Below, piece after piece: positions 9,817 to 18,820 of a stretch of 64,000 bases of DNA. The stretch is from positions 806,001-870,000 of the forward strand of contig NZ_JAHXYR010000001.1 in the NCBI RefSeq assembly GCF_019969845.1, in the 5' to 3' direction. Numbering within the stretch: the first letter of the stretch is position 1; every line of letters begins with the position of its first letter. The position numbers and the translations under genes were made by a program. The stretch comes from Sphingobacterium sp. GVS05A (GTDB taxonomy: Bacteria; Bacteroidota; Bacteroidia; Sphingobacteriales; Sphingobacteriaceae). The notes under the pieces were generated by a model. The model saw nothing but the letters and a program-made list of their open reading frames with translations. It had not been told where the DNA came from and did no database searches.

Positions 9817-10531
9817 AAAAACGCTGAAATGCATTTTACTGGATGATGAGCTGCCGAGTTTGCGGTTTTTGAAGATGCTTTGTGAACAAATTTCGGGTCT
9901 GGAGGTGGTTAAAGCATTTAATGATCCAGTCATTTTACTTAAAGAGTATAAAAGTTTAAACTTTGATTTCTGTATTTTGGATATTGAAATGCCTCAGTTT
10001 AATGGGTTTGATGTCGCGAAGGAATTGGAAGACTATCCCATCGTTTTCTCCACTGCCTATAAACAGTATGCCAGCGATGCTTTTGATATCAATGCGGTGG
10101 ATTATATGCGTAAGCCAATATCGCTGTCACGTCTACAGCAAGCGGTATTGAAAGTAGAACAGGTTATCAATAGCCGGTCAGCCGAGTATTCCCCCTTTGC
10201 TCAATTCAATACCAATAAGGGGAAGGCAATACTTTACTTCAGTCAGATCAACTATGTCCAGATTGCGGAAGTAGATAGCCGCGACAAAACTGTATTCCTG
10301 GGGGATGGTTCTACCATTTTATTAAAAAATATCAGCTTCGATAGGTTACTCACGCTGTTGCCGGAACAGGATTTTATCCGTATCAACAAAAAGGAAATTA
10401 TCGCGCTGAAAATTGTGAAATTCTTTTCAGCTGATGTGATCACCAGCAGTCTGGTCGATGGGCAGGATGCAGCTATTCTTTTTAGCTTAGGAGAGTCTTA
10501 TAAAAAATCATTCCTCGAAAAATTCGCTTGA
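9806..10531 (+). CDS. LytTR-family response regulator
   Basis: DNA-binding response regulator partnered with the preceding LytS-type kinase. The ATG at 9806 gives 241 aa; the upstream in-frame ATG at 9770 lies inside the kinase and adds unrelated residues. The receiver domain has D13/D14, phospho-acceptor D59 in LDIEMP, and K103 in MRKPIS. The C-terminal half (about 140-238) is a LytTR domain with the typical pattern ending in RINKKEIIALKIV. Targets are unknown; the antiporter gene downstream is the nearest candidate. Confidence 0.9.
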   Translation: MRIEKTLKCILLDDELPSLRFLKMLCEQISGLEVVKAFNDPVILLKEYKSLNFDFCILDIEMPQFNGFDVAKELEDYPIVFSTAYKQYASDAFDINAVDYMRKPISLSRLQQAVLKVEQVINSRSAEYSPFAQFNTNKGKAILYFSQINYVQIAEVDSRDKTVFLGDGSTILLKNISFDRLLTLLPEQDFIRINKKEIIALKIVKFFSADVITSSLVDGQDAAILFSLGESYKKSFLEKFA

Positions 10532-10706
10532 TTACAAAATTCGAGGAGTTCATTACATATTTTCTTGTTCTTACTACACAGTAAGGTTTAAAACTCCTGT
10601 AGAATTCTATTTTTGTTGTAGTTCTCTTCCCAAAATTGATGCATTGACGACTTTGGGATAGACTTTTACATGCTGTTATCACCTGATATTATTTAAAGCG
10701 AAAAAG

Positions 10707-12977
10707 ATGAAGAAATACAAGAATACGATTTTTTATGTGACCTTAATTGGTACGCTGCTCGTGGTGATGTACTGGGTTATCCATTTGGGAGCACAATTGC
10801 AAAGCCAAGAGATGCTCCGTGGTGAAAAGATAAGCCAGGGTGCTTGGCAGGATTTTAAATCGACCTTATTACATAGCCTTCAACATCCATTAGCAATATT
10901 GCTAGCACAGATTGTGACGATTATTATTGCTGCCCGGATAATGGGGTGGATATGTATCAAGATTAAGCAACCCGTTGTGATCGGTGAAATGCTTGCCGGT
11001 ATTATATTGGGGCCTTCCTTATTGGGGCTTTATTTCCCTGAATTCTCCCATACATTGTTTCCCGTTGAATCCCTGAGCAACCTACAGTTTCTGAGCCAGA
11101 TCGGCTTAATCCTGTTTATGTTTATTATCGGAATGGAACTGGATCTCAATGTGCTGCGAAATAAAGCACACGATGCAGTGGTGATTTCACATGCGAGTAT
11201 CGTTATACCGTTTACATTGGGAATTTCCTTAGCCTACTTTTTATACATGTACCATCCGCCGGCGAATGTGGAGTTTTTATCGTATAGTTTGTTTATCGGT
11301 ATTTCGATGAGTATTACTGCTTTTCCGGTCCTGGCAAGGATCGTACAGGAGCGCGGATTGCAGAAAAGTAAACTTGGGTCGATGGTCATTACCTGCGCTG
11401 CAGCAGATGATATTACAGCCTGGTGTATTTTGGCTGTGGTGATTGCGATCGTGAAGGCCGGCGATTTTGCAAGTGCTTTGTATACGATCGCGCTCGCTAT
11501 TGCTTATGTGCTGCTGATGATCAAAATTGTACGGCCCTTTCTGATGCGTGTAGGGGAAGTGAAGGGGACGCGTGAGGGGCTGAACAAACCTGTTGTTGCG
11601 ATATTTTTTATCGTCCTTTTATTATCTGCGTACGCAACCGAAGTAATCGGTATACATGCGCTGTTTGGTGCTTTTATGGCCGGAGCGATTATGCCCGAAA
11701 GCAGCCGTTTTCGTACAGCATTTATCGAAAAAATCGAAGATGTATCCACCTTATTGCTATTACCGTTATTTTTTGTGTATACAGGGTTGCGTACACAGAT
11801 CGGTCTATTGAATGATCCACAACTATGGATGATCACCATTGTGATTATTTTGGTCGCCGTAATCGGGAAGTTTGCCGGTAGCGCATTGGCCGCTCGCTTT
11901 GTCGGACAGAGCTGGAAGGATAGTTTGAGTATAGGTGCGTTGATGAATACAAGAGGACTGATGGAACTGATCGTATTGAATATCGGTTACGATCTCGGTG
12001 TATTAAGTGCTGAGTTATTCTCTATGATGGTTGTGATGGCATTGATCACCACTTTTATGACCGGTCCTTCGTTGGACTTGATCAATTATCTATACCGACC
12101 CAAGAAACGCTCGTTACAGGAAGAAATCCAGAATAAATCGAAATTTAAAATCCTCCTATCATTTGCTAAAAGCAATACCGGGATTTCATTGCTTCATCTC
12201 GCAGATGCGCTTACATTAAAATCAAAAAATACGGCGGAAATTACCGCATTGCATATCGAACCGTCCAATGAACTCCATCACTATGAAGTAGAAACACAGG
12301 AGCAGGATAGTTTTCGGGAAATAAAGCGGGTTGCACAGGATTTGGAACAACCTATTCAGACGATTTTCAAAATTTCCAGTGACATTGACAGTGAAATTGT
12401 GCAGACCTCAAATGAACAAAGTCAGGATCTGCTGTTGCTGGGTGTCAGTGAATCCATCTATGAAGGTAGTCTTTTGGGACGCTTTTTGGATTTCACCTCG
12501 CGGATTATCAATCCGGAGAAATTGTTTCATACGGTCACAAACGCCGAATCACCGTTTGCTACCTTCGACAGAAATCAACAGATCAATGCCAAAGTTAATG
12601 CGATGGTGGGAATTTTGATTGACAAAAACTTTGTCAAGGCCCGTCGTGTTATCGTCCCGATACTATTGAAAAGCGATGAATTCCTGTGCGCACTCATACA
12701 GCGATTAATTCACCATTCGGATGCGCAGGTGATAGTATGGGATTTTGATCAGATCTTACGTACCCATGAAAGCTTTCGGGAGAAATTAAGACATCTGGAG
12801 CAACTTGTACCCAATCATTTGACAATAATGGAGGAGAAGAATCTCGATGTTGACTTGTGGGGGCAACAAGATCTGATGCTCATTAGTTTGCCTTGCTGGC
12901 ATAAGATTGTCAATAAAAAGATGGACTGGCTCCATCTTACACCATCCACTTTGCTTCTTGCAGACCGAAAAAAATAA
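10707..12977 (+). CDS. Cation:proton antiporter (CPA2/KefB-like) with cytoplasmic C-terminal domains
   Basis: 756-aa membrane protein. An N-terminal TM segment (about 6-27) precedes a CPA2 Na+/H+ or K+/H+ exchanger domain (about 60-435) with multiple TM helices. Family landmarks are IGEMLAGIILGPSLLG, GLILFMFIIGMELD, and the discontinuous-helix region ITCAAADDITAWC that carries the ion-binding aspartates. The last ~280 residues are soluble and resemble tandem universal-stress-like domains (for example KFKILLSFAKSNTGISLLHLADAL), as in other Bacteroidota CPA2 proteins. It presumably exchanges Na+ or K+ for H+ across the inner membrane; the ion cannot be told from sequence. Confidence 0.9.
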   Translation: MKKYKNTIFYVTLIGTLLVVMYWVIHLGAQLQSQEMLRGEKISQGAWQDFKSTLLHSLQHPLAILLAQIVTIIIAARIMGWICIKIKQPVVIGEMLAGIILGPSLLGLYFPEFSHTLFPVESLSNLQFLSQIGLILFMFIIGMELDLNVLRNKAHDAVVISHASIVIPFTLGISLAYFLYMYHPPANVEFLSYSLFIGISMSITAFPVLARIVQERGLQKSKLGSMVITCAAADDITAWCILAVVIAIVKAGDFASALYTIALAIAYVLLMIKIVRPFLMRVGEVKGTREGLNKPVVAIFFIVLLLSAYATEVIGIHALFGAFMAGAIMPESSRFRTAFIEKIEDVSTLLLLPLFFVYTGLRTQIGLLNDPQLWMITIVIILVAVIGKFAGSALAARFVGQSWKDSLSIGALMNTRGLMELIVLNIGYDLGVLSAELFSMMVVMALITTFMTGPSLDLINYLYRPKKRSLQEEIQNKSKFKILLSFAKSNTGISLLHLADALTLKSKNTAEITALHIEPSNELHHYEVETQEQDSFREIKRVAQDLEQPIQTIFKISSDIDSEIVQTSNEQSQDLLLLGVSESIYEGSLLGRFLDFTSRIINPEKLFHTVTNAESPFATFDRNQQINAKVNAMVGILIDKNFVKARRVIVPILLKSDEFLCALIQRLIHHSDAQVIVWDFDQILRTHESFREKLRHLEQLVPNHLTIMEEKNLDVDLWGQQDLMLISLPCWHKIVNKKMDWLHLTPSTLLLADRKK

Positions 12978-12982
12978 GGGAT

Positions 12983-13028
12983 TATACAAAACGCGCCGTA
13001 ACTATTTAGTTGCGGCGCGTTTTGTATA
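12983..13028. terminator. Bidirectional hairpin terminator
   Basis: Perfect 16-bp GC-rich stem (12983-12998 with 13013-13028), extendable inward by four more pairs including one T-G. It sits between the antiporter stop and the convergent helicase gene, and its A/T-rich flanks suit termination from either side. Confidence 0.85.
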
Positions 13029-13048
13029 TAATATAATAAGGATGGAAG

Positions 13049-14173
13049 TTATTTTCCTACCTTATTCACTTTGATTTTTAATCCGATCAATTTTTCAATA
13101 TCACTTAAATAAGGTCTTTCTTCGACATCACAGAAGGAGATGGCATTACCTTCTAAACCCGCTCTACCTGTCCGACCAATGCGGTGTACGTAGGTTTCCG
13201 GTACATTGGGTAGGTCGTAATTGATGACCATAGGTAATTGTTCAATATCTATTCCGCGTGCGGCGATATCGGTCGCGATCAGAATTTTCAGGCGGTTTTC
13301 TTTAAATTCACCCAATGCCTTTTGCCGTGCATTTTGTGATTTATTACCGTGAATTGCTGCAGCACGAAGGCCATTCTTGGCCAGTAACTTGACAATTTTA
13401 TCTGCCCCATGTTTTGTACGTGAAAATACAATCGTACGGTCTTGCTTAAATTGTTTAAGCAGATTTGTGAGTAGTTTTATTTTCTCTTTTTTCTCTATAA
13501 AATAAACCGATTGATTTACTTTTTCAGCAGTTGAACTCACTGGAGTTACGTCTACTTCAACAGGTTTGTGGAGTATACCATGTGCAAATTTGCGAATATT
13601 GGGCGGCATTGTTGCTGAGAAAAACAGGGTCTGTCTTTTTTCCGGTACTTTTGCCAAGATCTTTTTGATATCGTGGATAAAGCCCATGTCGAGCATATTA
13701 TCAGCCTCATCAAGGATCAAGACTTCAATTTTATCCAAAAAAATCAATTTTTGATTCATCAGGTCCAATAGACGACCCGGTGTAGCAACTAAAATATCCA
13801 CACCTTTTTTTATTTCTTTGACTTGTCTGTCTTGATTGACGCCGCCAAAAATGGTGCAATAATTTAGTTTAAGATGTTTGCGATATAAATTGATATTCTC
13901 ACCGATCTGTATTGCAAGTTCACGTGTTGGTGTGAGGATTAAGGCGCGGATAGGCATCGTTTTACCATGTGCATTGTGCTCAGACAAACGCTGTAGCAAA
14001 GGTAAAGCAAAAGCTGCCGTCTTTCCGGTGCCCGTTTGTGCGCATCCAATAAGATCCTGACCGCTTAATATAACGGGGATAGCTTTTTGTTGGATTGCAG
14101 TAGGGGTTGTATATCCTGTTTCTGAGATTGCTTGGAGAAGAGGAGAAATTAAATTGAGTTGTTTGAATTCCAT
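13049..14173 (-). CDS. DEAD-box ATP-dependent RNA helicase (RhlE-like)
   Basis: 374-aa core helicase with almost no C-terminal extension. Q motif near residues 3-29 ([10 protein letters not shown]), Walker A AQTGTGKT, motif Ia PTRELAIQ, motif II DEAD, motif III SAT, motif [14 protein letters not shown] and motif [10 protein letters not shown] are all intact. Likely unwinds RNA in ribosome assembly or cold adaptation. The next gene upstream on the same strand is a cold-shock protein, and such pairing is common in Bacteroidota. Transcribed alone toward the shared terminator with the antiporter. Confidence 0.95.
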   Translation of the reverse strand: MEFKQLNLISPLLQAISETGYTTPTAIQQKAIPVILSGQDLIGCAQTGTGKTAAFALPLLQRLSEHNAHGKTMPIRALILTPTRELAIQIGENINLYRKHLKLNYCTIFGGVNQDRQVKEIKKGVDILVATPGRLLDLMNQKLIFLDKIEVLILDEADNMLDMGFIHDIKKILAKVPEKRQTLFFSATMPPNIRKFAHGILHKPVEVDVTPVSSTAEKVNQSVYFIEKKEKIKLLTNLLKQFKQDRTIVFSRTKHGADKIVKLLAKNGLRAAAIHGNKSQNARQKALGEFKENRLKILIATDIAARGIDIEQLPMVINYDLPNVPETYVHRIGRTGRAGLEGNAISFCDVEERPYLSDIEKLIGLKIKVNKVGK

Positions 14174-14369
14174 TAAAATATAAGTAGGAAAATAAGCTTA
14201 AACTAAAACCCTTTATGTTGTTTCAATTCTATTCAATGATTGATTAGGGGCATTGTTGTGTCGCCTGAATATGAATAAGTGTATTGAAAATAACAAGGGA
14301 AGAATACGAAAAAGAAATGGGATAAATCATTATGAATTACCCCATTAACAAGAAAGTGTATTTTTTGGA

Positions 14370-14561
14370 TTACGCCAATTTTACGTTTGTAGCGTTGATT
14401 CCTTTTGGAGTTCTTTCTACATCATAAGTTACAACGTCGCCTTCAGATACTTGGTTCTTAAGAGCAGAAACGTGTACGAAAACGTCTGCGCTACCATCCT
14501 CTGGTGTAATAAAACCAAAACCTTTAGTTTCATTGAAAAATTTAATTTTACCTGTATTCAT
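14370..14561 (-). CDS. Cold-shock domain protein (CspA family)
   Basis: 63-aa single cold-shock domain: GKIKFFNETKGFGFITPED contains RNP1 (KGFGFIT), and DVFVHVSAL contains RNP2. Binds single-stranded RNA/DNA and melts RNA structure. Its last residues (GINATNVKLA) complete the five-stranded barrel, so the gene is full length. The upstream region is long and AT-rich and could hold a leader typical of cold-shock mRNAs, but I could not define a structure there. Confidence 0.95.
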   Translation of the reverse strand: MNTGKIKFFNETKGFGFITPEDGSADVFVHVSALKNQVSEGDVVTYDVERTPKGINATNVKLA

Positions 14562-14964
14562 TATTTTTAATTAAGTCCTGCAAGGTAGGGATAATAAATG
14601 ATTAATCTTTTATTTTTCGTTGAAATAACAAAGTTTTTTTTCTTTCTTAACATTTATTTAATGATAATCAACCTTCAAGGGGTGTAGGGCGTGTTTTTCT
14701 ATTGTGTTGAAAGCCAGTTAGTGAAGTGTCTTTAATATGGCTCTGTAACAGATGAATCCGGATACATATCCCCAGGAATCAATGGAAACATGAACGAGTG
14801 GAAACAAACTTATTCTGTCATCTTTCACCTGGAGATCCTCTACCAGGGCGGTTATCTTTATTGGTTTTAATGTCGATATATATTTTACAATGATTTTGTT
14901 AAGGGCTTAAATTGAATTTTGTATTTTCATCGGAAACTTAAATCAAGAGCATATAAACCAACAT
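14562..14964. other. Divergent intergenic region, csp leader side and oxidoreductase promoter side
   Basis: About 400 bp. On the minus strand the first ~90 bp upstream of the csp ATG are T/A-rich with a long homopolymeric tract near 14631-14643. On the plus strand a TTTG at 14895-14898 and TATTTTCA at 14922-14929 resemble a Bacteroidota promoter for the oxidoreductase, but the spacing of 23 is longer than usual. No ORF or strong hairpin is seen. Confidence 0.4.
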
Positions 14965-16251
14965 ATGATGAATAGAAAAGACTTTATCCGGACTTCCAGT
15001 ATTTTAGCCGCAGCATCATTCATAGGCAAAAGCCATGCATCCGGTCTATTTGAACAACCAATTCGAGTGGGGGTTATCGGGGTCAATGGGATGGGCTGGT
15101 CTGACCTAAATGCTTTGCTAAAGCAACAAGGGGTAATCTGTACGGCACTTTGTGATGTTGATGAAAAAATCTTGAACAAAAGGGTGAAAGAACTTCAGGA
15201 AAGAAATATCAAGGTGGCCAGCTATGTTGACTATAAAAAGATGTTGAGCAGTTCGGATGTGGATGCTGTAATTATCGGAACGCCTGATCACTGGCATTGT
15301 CTACAGATGATCGATGCCGTGAAGGCGGGGAAGCACGTTTATATCGAAAAACCTATCGGGAATTCTATTCAGGAATGTCAGCTGATGCTGGCGGCAGCAA
15401 AGAAAAGTAATGCTGTTGTTCAGGTAGGGCAATGGCAGCGGAGCCAACAGCATTTTAAAGATGCGATTGATTTTGTACATTCAGGTAAGCTAGGGAAAAT
15501 ACGTTTGGTCAAGGCTTGGTCGTACCTGGGCTGGAAAAATAGTATTCCTATTGAACCAGATGCACCTATTCCTGCGGGAGTACATTACATGGACTGGTTG
15601 GGTCCGGCCACAAAAAGACCTTTTAATATCAACCGTTTTCATTTTAATTTCAGGTGGTTTTGGGATTATGCAGGCGGTCTGATGACAGACTGGGGCGTAC
15701 ATATGCTCGATTATGCTCTGCTGGGCATGAAAGTCTCCGATCCGAAATCCATTATGGCTTCGGGTGGAAAATTTGCCTTCCCGGATGATGCTGGGGAAAC
15801 ACCGGATACCATGACTGCGGTCTACGAGTTTGACAACTTCAATATCCAGTGGGAACATGCCAAAGGAATAGATTTAGGACCTTACAACCGTAACCATGGT
15901 GTTGCCTTTATTGGAAATAATGGAACCTTAGTCTTAAACCGTAACGGTTGGGAAGTCATACCCGAGAAGGGAAGGATGGAGGCCGTTGCATTGCGACCAT
16001 CCGTTGACAATGGACTGGAGAAACATATGGCAAACTTCGTGGATGCTATTCGACAAAAAAATCCAAGGCTGCTGCATGCCCCGCTTGAAGCCGGTGCGCA
16101 TATTGCTATTTTTTCGCAGATGGGGAATATTGCCTATAGAACTGGGCAGAAGCTCTACTGGAATAAGGAAAAACAACGTTTTAATGACGAAAAGGCAAAT
16201 AAATACTTAGCTTCAGTATATCATAATGGGTATAAGTATCCCAAGGTTTGA
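14965..16251 (+). CDS. Gfo/Idh/MocA family oxidoreductase, probably exported
   Basis: 428-aa NAD(P)-dependent sugar-type oxidoreductase. The N-terminus (NRKDFIRTSSILAAASFIG) resembles the Tat-like export signals common on this family in Bacteroidota, with RK in place of RR. The Rossmann fold begins at about residue 34 (VGVIGVNGMGWSD). GTPDHWHCLQM is followed by EKP (128-130), the family's catalytic-lysine motif, and the C-terminal beta-sheet domain contains DWGVHMLDYAL. The substrate is unknown. Two ATGs lie in tandem at 14965 and 14968. It stands alone and ends before a convergent hairpin. Confidence 0.9.
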   Translation: MMNRKDFIRTSSILAAASFIGKSHASGLFEQPIRVGVIGVNGMGWSDLNALLKQQGVICTALCDVDEKILNKRVKELQERNIKVASYVDYKKMLSSSDVDAVIIGTPDHWHCLQMIDAVKAGKHVYIEKPIGNSIQECQLMLAAAKKSNAVVQVGQWQRSQQHFKDAIDFVHSGKLGKIRLVKAWSYLGWKNSIPIEPDAPIPAGVHYMDWLGPATKRPFNINRFHFNFRWFWDYAGGLMTDWGVHMLDYALLGMKVSDPKSIMASGGKFAFPDDAGETPDTMTAVYEFDNFNIQWEHAKGIDLGPYNRNHGVAFIGNNGTLVLNRNGWEVIPEKGRMEAVALRPSVDNGLEKHMANFVDAIRQKNPRLLHAPLEAGAHIAIFSQMGNIAYRTGQKLYWNKEKQRFNDEKANKYLASVYHNGYKYPKV

Positions 16252-16314
16252 TAGCTGCTGATAAGACCTGCTATCGAGGCCGCAACCAATCGGGAGTTAA
16301 TGATTTCTAAAAAA

Positions 16315-16364
16315 ATATGCTGACTTTGAGCCGTTAAAATTAACGCAGTTCAAAGTCAGCATAT
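16315..16364. terminator. Long hairpin between convergent genes
   Basis: Perfect 15-bp outer stem (16315-16329 with 16350-16364) enclosing a smaller nested hairpin around 16332-16345. It lies between the oxidoreductase and the convergent hydrolase gene. Likely a bidirectional terminator. Confidence 0.75.
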
Positions 16365-16429
16365 ACATCGCTTTTCCGTCAAAGGGCTGATTGATAGCCT
16401 ACTGTTGGTTGTACAGCTTTTGCGGACGC

Positions 16430-17050
16430 CTAATGAAAGACAAACTGGTTGGCAATAGTAATCTCTTCCTGATTAATGGAATGACCGAAATTTGGATAAA
16501 CGGCTAGTTTAACGTCTGCATTTTGTGCTTCCAACATTTTCACCGTCGCATTGACGCGTTCCAGCGGAACATGAAAATCGGGATCACTTGTACCGATAAA
16601 TATCGGGGTTTGCATAAAATCTCCGCTATACTTACTTAAATCTATCTCTTCGCCAATAAGTCCGCCAATAATGGCAACAGCGCCACCATAACGTTTGGCG
16701 TGTTGTGCCAGAAATTCAAGCGTAAGGCAAGCCCCTTGCGAGAATCCGAAGAAATAGATGTTTTCAGTCTTGATCCCCTTATCCAAAGCAAGTTGTACCG
16801 TATTTTCAATGACTTGAATTGCCGAACTTAACCAGGGTTCATTGCTTTGTTCAGGGGCCATAAATGAATGTGGATACCAGGTGTAATTGTCGGCCTGCGG
16901 TGCAAGTAGTGCGTAATCCCCCACATTCAGATAAGCAGACATACTCAGGATATCCGTTGCATTTCCGCCACGGCCATGAATCATGATCAGTGCTTTTTCT
17001 GTATTTTCTAAACTGTGTCCAGCTGTTTTAATATTACTTGAGTGACTCAT
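16430..17050 (-). CDS. Alpha/beta hydrolase, phospholipase/carboxylesterase family (MhqD-like)
   Basis: 206-aa serine hydrolase. The oxyanion region IMIHGRGGNATD (about 22-33) is followed by nucleophile S104 in GFSQGA, an acid around GTSDPDFHVP, and the catalytic His in NFGHSI near the C-terminus. The family includes carboxylesterases and MhqD. Being in one operon with an MhqO-like dioxygenase strengthens the reading as an esterase/hydrolase that acts on quinone-derived ring-cleavage products (inference). Third gene of the operon, 11 bp after the acetyltransferase. Confidence 0.88.
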   Translation of the reverse strand: MSHSSNIKTAGHSLENTEKALIMIHGRGGNATDILSMSAYLNVGDYALLAPQADNYTWYPHSFMAPEQSNEPWLSSAIQVIENTVQLALDKGIKTENIYFFGFSQGACLTLEFLAQHAKRYGGAVAIIGGLIGEEIDLSKYSGDFMQTPIFIGTSDPDFHVPLERVNATVKMLEAQNADVKLAVYPNFGHSINQEEITIANQFVFH

Positions 17051-17061
17051 TATAGTTTTTC

Positions 17062-17361
17062 CTATACTGTTTTCTTAAACCATACATCGTCATATATGTC
17101 GGGATGACGATGGAATTGCGCATTTACATAAGGGCATAGTGGGACAATCTTCATGGTATTTTCCCGAGCATAGGAAACCAGTCTTTCCAACAGTATTTTT
17201 GCGAATCCTCTGCCTTCAAATGCTTCGTCGACCTCTGTATGGTAAACAACCAGTTTGCCATCGATAATGGCTATGCTCATTAAGCCAGCTTTTGTCTCTT
17301 CGGAAAACAATTGAAGTTCGCCACGCTGATTCTTATCCAGTACAATTTCTGTTCTTTCCAT
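17062..17361 (-). CDS. Small GNAT-like N-acetyltransferase
   Basis: 99-aa protein of the short GNAT type (Acetyltransf_CG/YjdJ-like). The acetyl-CoA-binding motif appears as EVDEAFEGRGFAKILLERLVSYA, and the ending with ENTMKIVPLCPYVNAQFHRHP is the family's typical C-terminus with Cys-Pro-Tyr. The acceptor is unknown. It sits between the ring-cleaving dioxygenase (35 bp upstream) and the hydrolase, so it is probably co-transcribed and may share a detoxification or redox-stress role. Confidence 0.88.
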   Translation of the reverse strand: MERTEIVLDKNQRGELQLFSEETKAGLMSIAIIDGKLVVYHTEVDEAFEGRGFAKILLERLVSYARENTMKIVPLCPYVNAQFHRHPDIYDDVWFKKTV

Positions 17362-17396
17362 AGTTTTACTGTATTTTATATTAACTTACTTTGATC

Positions 17397-18329
17397 CTAA
17401 TCTATTTTTGGTAGTGATGCTTCAATCTCTGACCGATGGTTCTCGTATTGTTTTGGCAACTTGAGGTCTGTCCCTAGACTTTCCAAAGGTTCGTCTATGG
17501 TAAATCCGGGATTGTCGGTTGCGATCTCGAATAAAACACCGCCCGGCTCACGGAAGTAAAGGGAGAAAAAGTAGTCCCGATTAATCTTTGGTGTAATATC
17601 CAAACCTGCCGAAAGTACTTTTTCGCGGTAGTCCATCAAGATATTATCATCTTTTACACGAAAGGCGACATGATGATTGGTGCCAGCAGCATTGCGACCA
17701 AAAGACAAATTGGCGTCTGCAAGAATGTCCACAATATTGGCGGTCCCGATACTATCAGTAGACAATCTATAACGTCCGTTTTCTTGTCCTTGTACAGTGT
17801 AGCCCAAGATATCTGTCAAAACCCGTAAAGTGGGGTCGGCTTCCTTCAGAGAAAGTGTAATATTATGAAAACCCTTTAATGCGTTTTCGTCCTTTATTTG
17901 CGCTGTGGTCCATACACTTCTATTATCCTTGGTCGAAGGCTCAATAAATTGTATTTGTAATCCGTCAGGATCTGTGAATGAAATCAATTTCTCACCAAAA
18001 ATTTCGTCTTCCTGAAAAGCTACCTGATGTTCTTTTAACCTATTTTTCCAGAAGTCCAGACTTCCTTCAGGGACAGCGTAACCGATATGGGTAGCCATAC
18101 CAGCGCCCTGTCTACCTTTACCAATACCTTCCCAAGGGAAAAAGGTCAGTATAGTGCCCGGATCTCCCTGCTCATTACCGAAGTAAAAATGATAGGTGCC
18201 TGGGTCGTCAAAATTGACGGTTTTCTTTACCAGGCGAAGCCCTAGTACACCGGTGTAAAAATCGAGATTCCGTTTTGCGTTATCAGCTATCGCTGTAATA
18301 TGATGCAGTCCTAATATGTTATTGTCCAT
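17397..18329 (-). CDS. Ring-cleaving dioxygenase of the VOC superfamily (MhqO/LinE-like)
   Basis: 310-aa extradiol-type dioxygenase with two vicinal-oxygen-chelate modules. Metal ligands are likely the His in GLHHITAI (H9/H10), the His in GTNHHVAF in the second module, and the Glu in GGVLFEIA. This pattern and length match MhqO/LinE proteins that act on hydroquinones. First gene of an operon with a GNAT and an MhqD-like hydrolase, an arrangement matching known quinone-resistance gene sets. No MhqR-type regulator is adjacent. Confidence 0.9.
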   Translation of the reverse strand: MDNNILGLHHITAIADNAKRNLDFYTGVLGLRLVKKTVNFDDPGTYHFYFGNEQGDPGTILTFFPWEGIGKGRQGAGMATHIGYAVPEGSLDFWKNRLKEHQVAFQEDEIFGEKLISFTDPDGLQIQFIEPSTKDNRSVWTTAQIKDENALKGFHNITLSLKEADPTLRVLTDILGYTVQGQENGRYRLSTDSIGTANIVDILADANLSFGRNAAGTNHHVAFRVKDDNILMDYREKVLSAGLDITPKINRDYFFSLYFREPGGVLFEIATDNPGFTIDEPLESLGTDLKLPKQYENHRSEIEASLPKID

Positions 18330-18449
18330 GGTTGTTGTTTTTTATTTTCTTAACTGATGTAAAATTACGGCAGCTAAGAAAAAAAATCATTGAACTAGAT
18401 TAATAAAAACAGGAAATGAACTTTTTGTTTTAGTTTGTTGGTAACTTTT

Positions 18450-18622
18450 AGAAAGGAGAGGTCTTTAAACAAAACCTTCATGCTCTTTATAAGCACCAAC
18501 AGCCATGAAAATCAACTGAAGGTTCTTTCTGATCAATAGAAAACAGATATTTTCAGAAAAAAAAACACCTGAAGTTGGGGACTTCAGGTGTTTCTAACCT
18601 AACCAATTATTAACCTAAATTT
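18450..18622 (+). ncRNA. Candidate orphan structured leader (SusC-operon-like 5' leader)
   Basis: The region holds an inverted repeat (18473-18480 with 18517-18524) and a strong hairpin, then a stretch with three near-repeats of CTAACC/TTAACC (18595-18616) and an ATG at 18623. Hairpin plus AACC-rich spacer plus ATG resembles leaders I associate with TonB-receptor operons in Sphingobacteria, but only a 23-codon ORF follows (18623-18694) and no receptor gene. This could be a decayed remnant, a small RNA, or chance. Known: leaders of this kind exist. Seen: the repeats. Inferred: the relationship. Confidence 0.3.
18563..18593. terminator. Strong hairpin with A-run on its left side
   Basis: Perfect 13-bp stem (18563-18575 with 18581-18593) with a 5-nt TGGGG loop. 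On the minus strand it is followed by a run of T, a textbook intrinsic terminator; on the plus strand only TTTC follows. No annotated minus-strand gene ends here, so it may be part of a leader or end an unannotated transcript. Confidence 0.7.
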
Positions 18623-18820
18623 ATGAAATGTATATTTCTGAATATTATACTATCGAAACATTTTCAATTATCATGCCATCTTTTTTATTTTTAACAGTTC
18701 ATAAAGATTGTCGTATCAAAACAAAATACTGCGACTAAATGTTGTTTACCTATTATATCATAAAAAAAGAAGTGTGTTTGTGATAAGCTCTTTATTGTAC
18801 AAAATAGCGGTTTGAAAAAA

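Noticed and set aside
15490..15858. 122-codon minus-strand ORF
   Set aside because: Antisense shadow of the Gfo/Idh/MocA oxidoreductase.
18623..18694. 23-codon ORF after the leader-like element
   Set aside because: Too short and without recognisable signal peptide or family; kept only as part of the orphan-leader observation.
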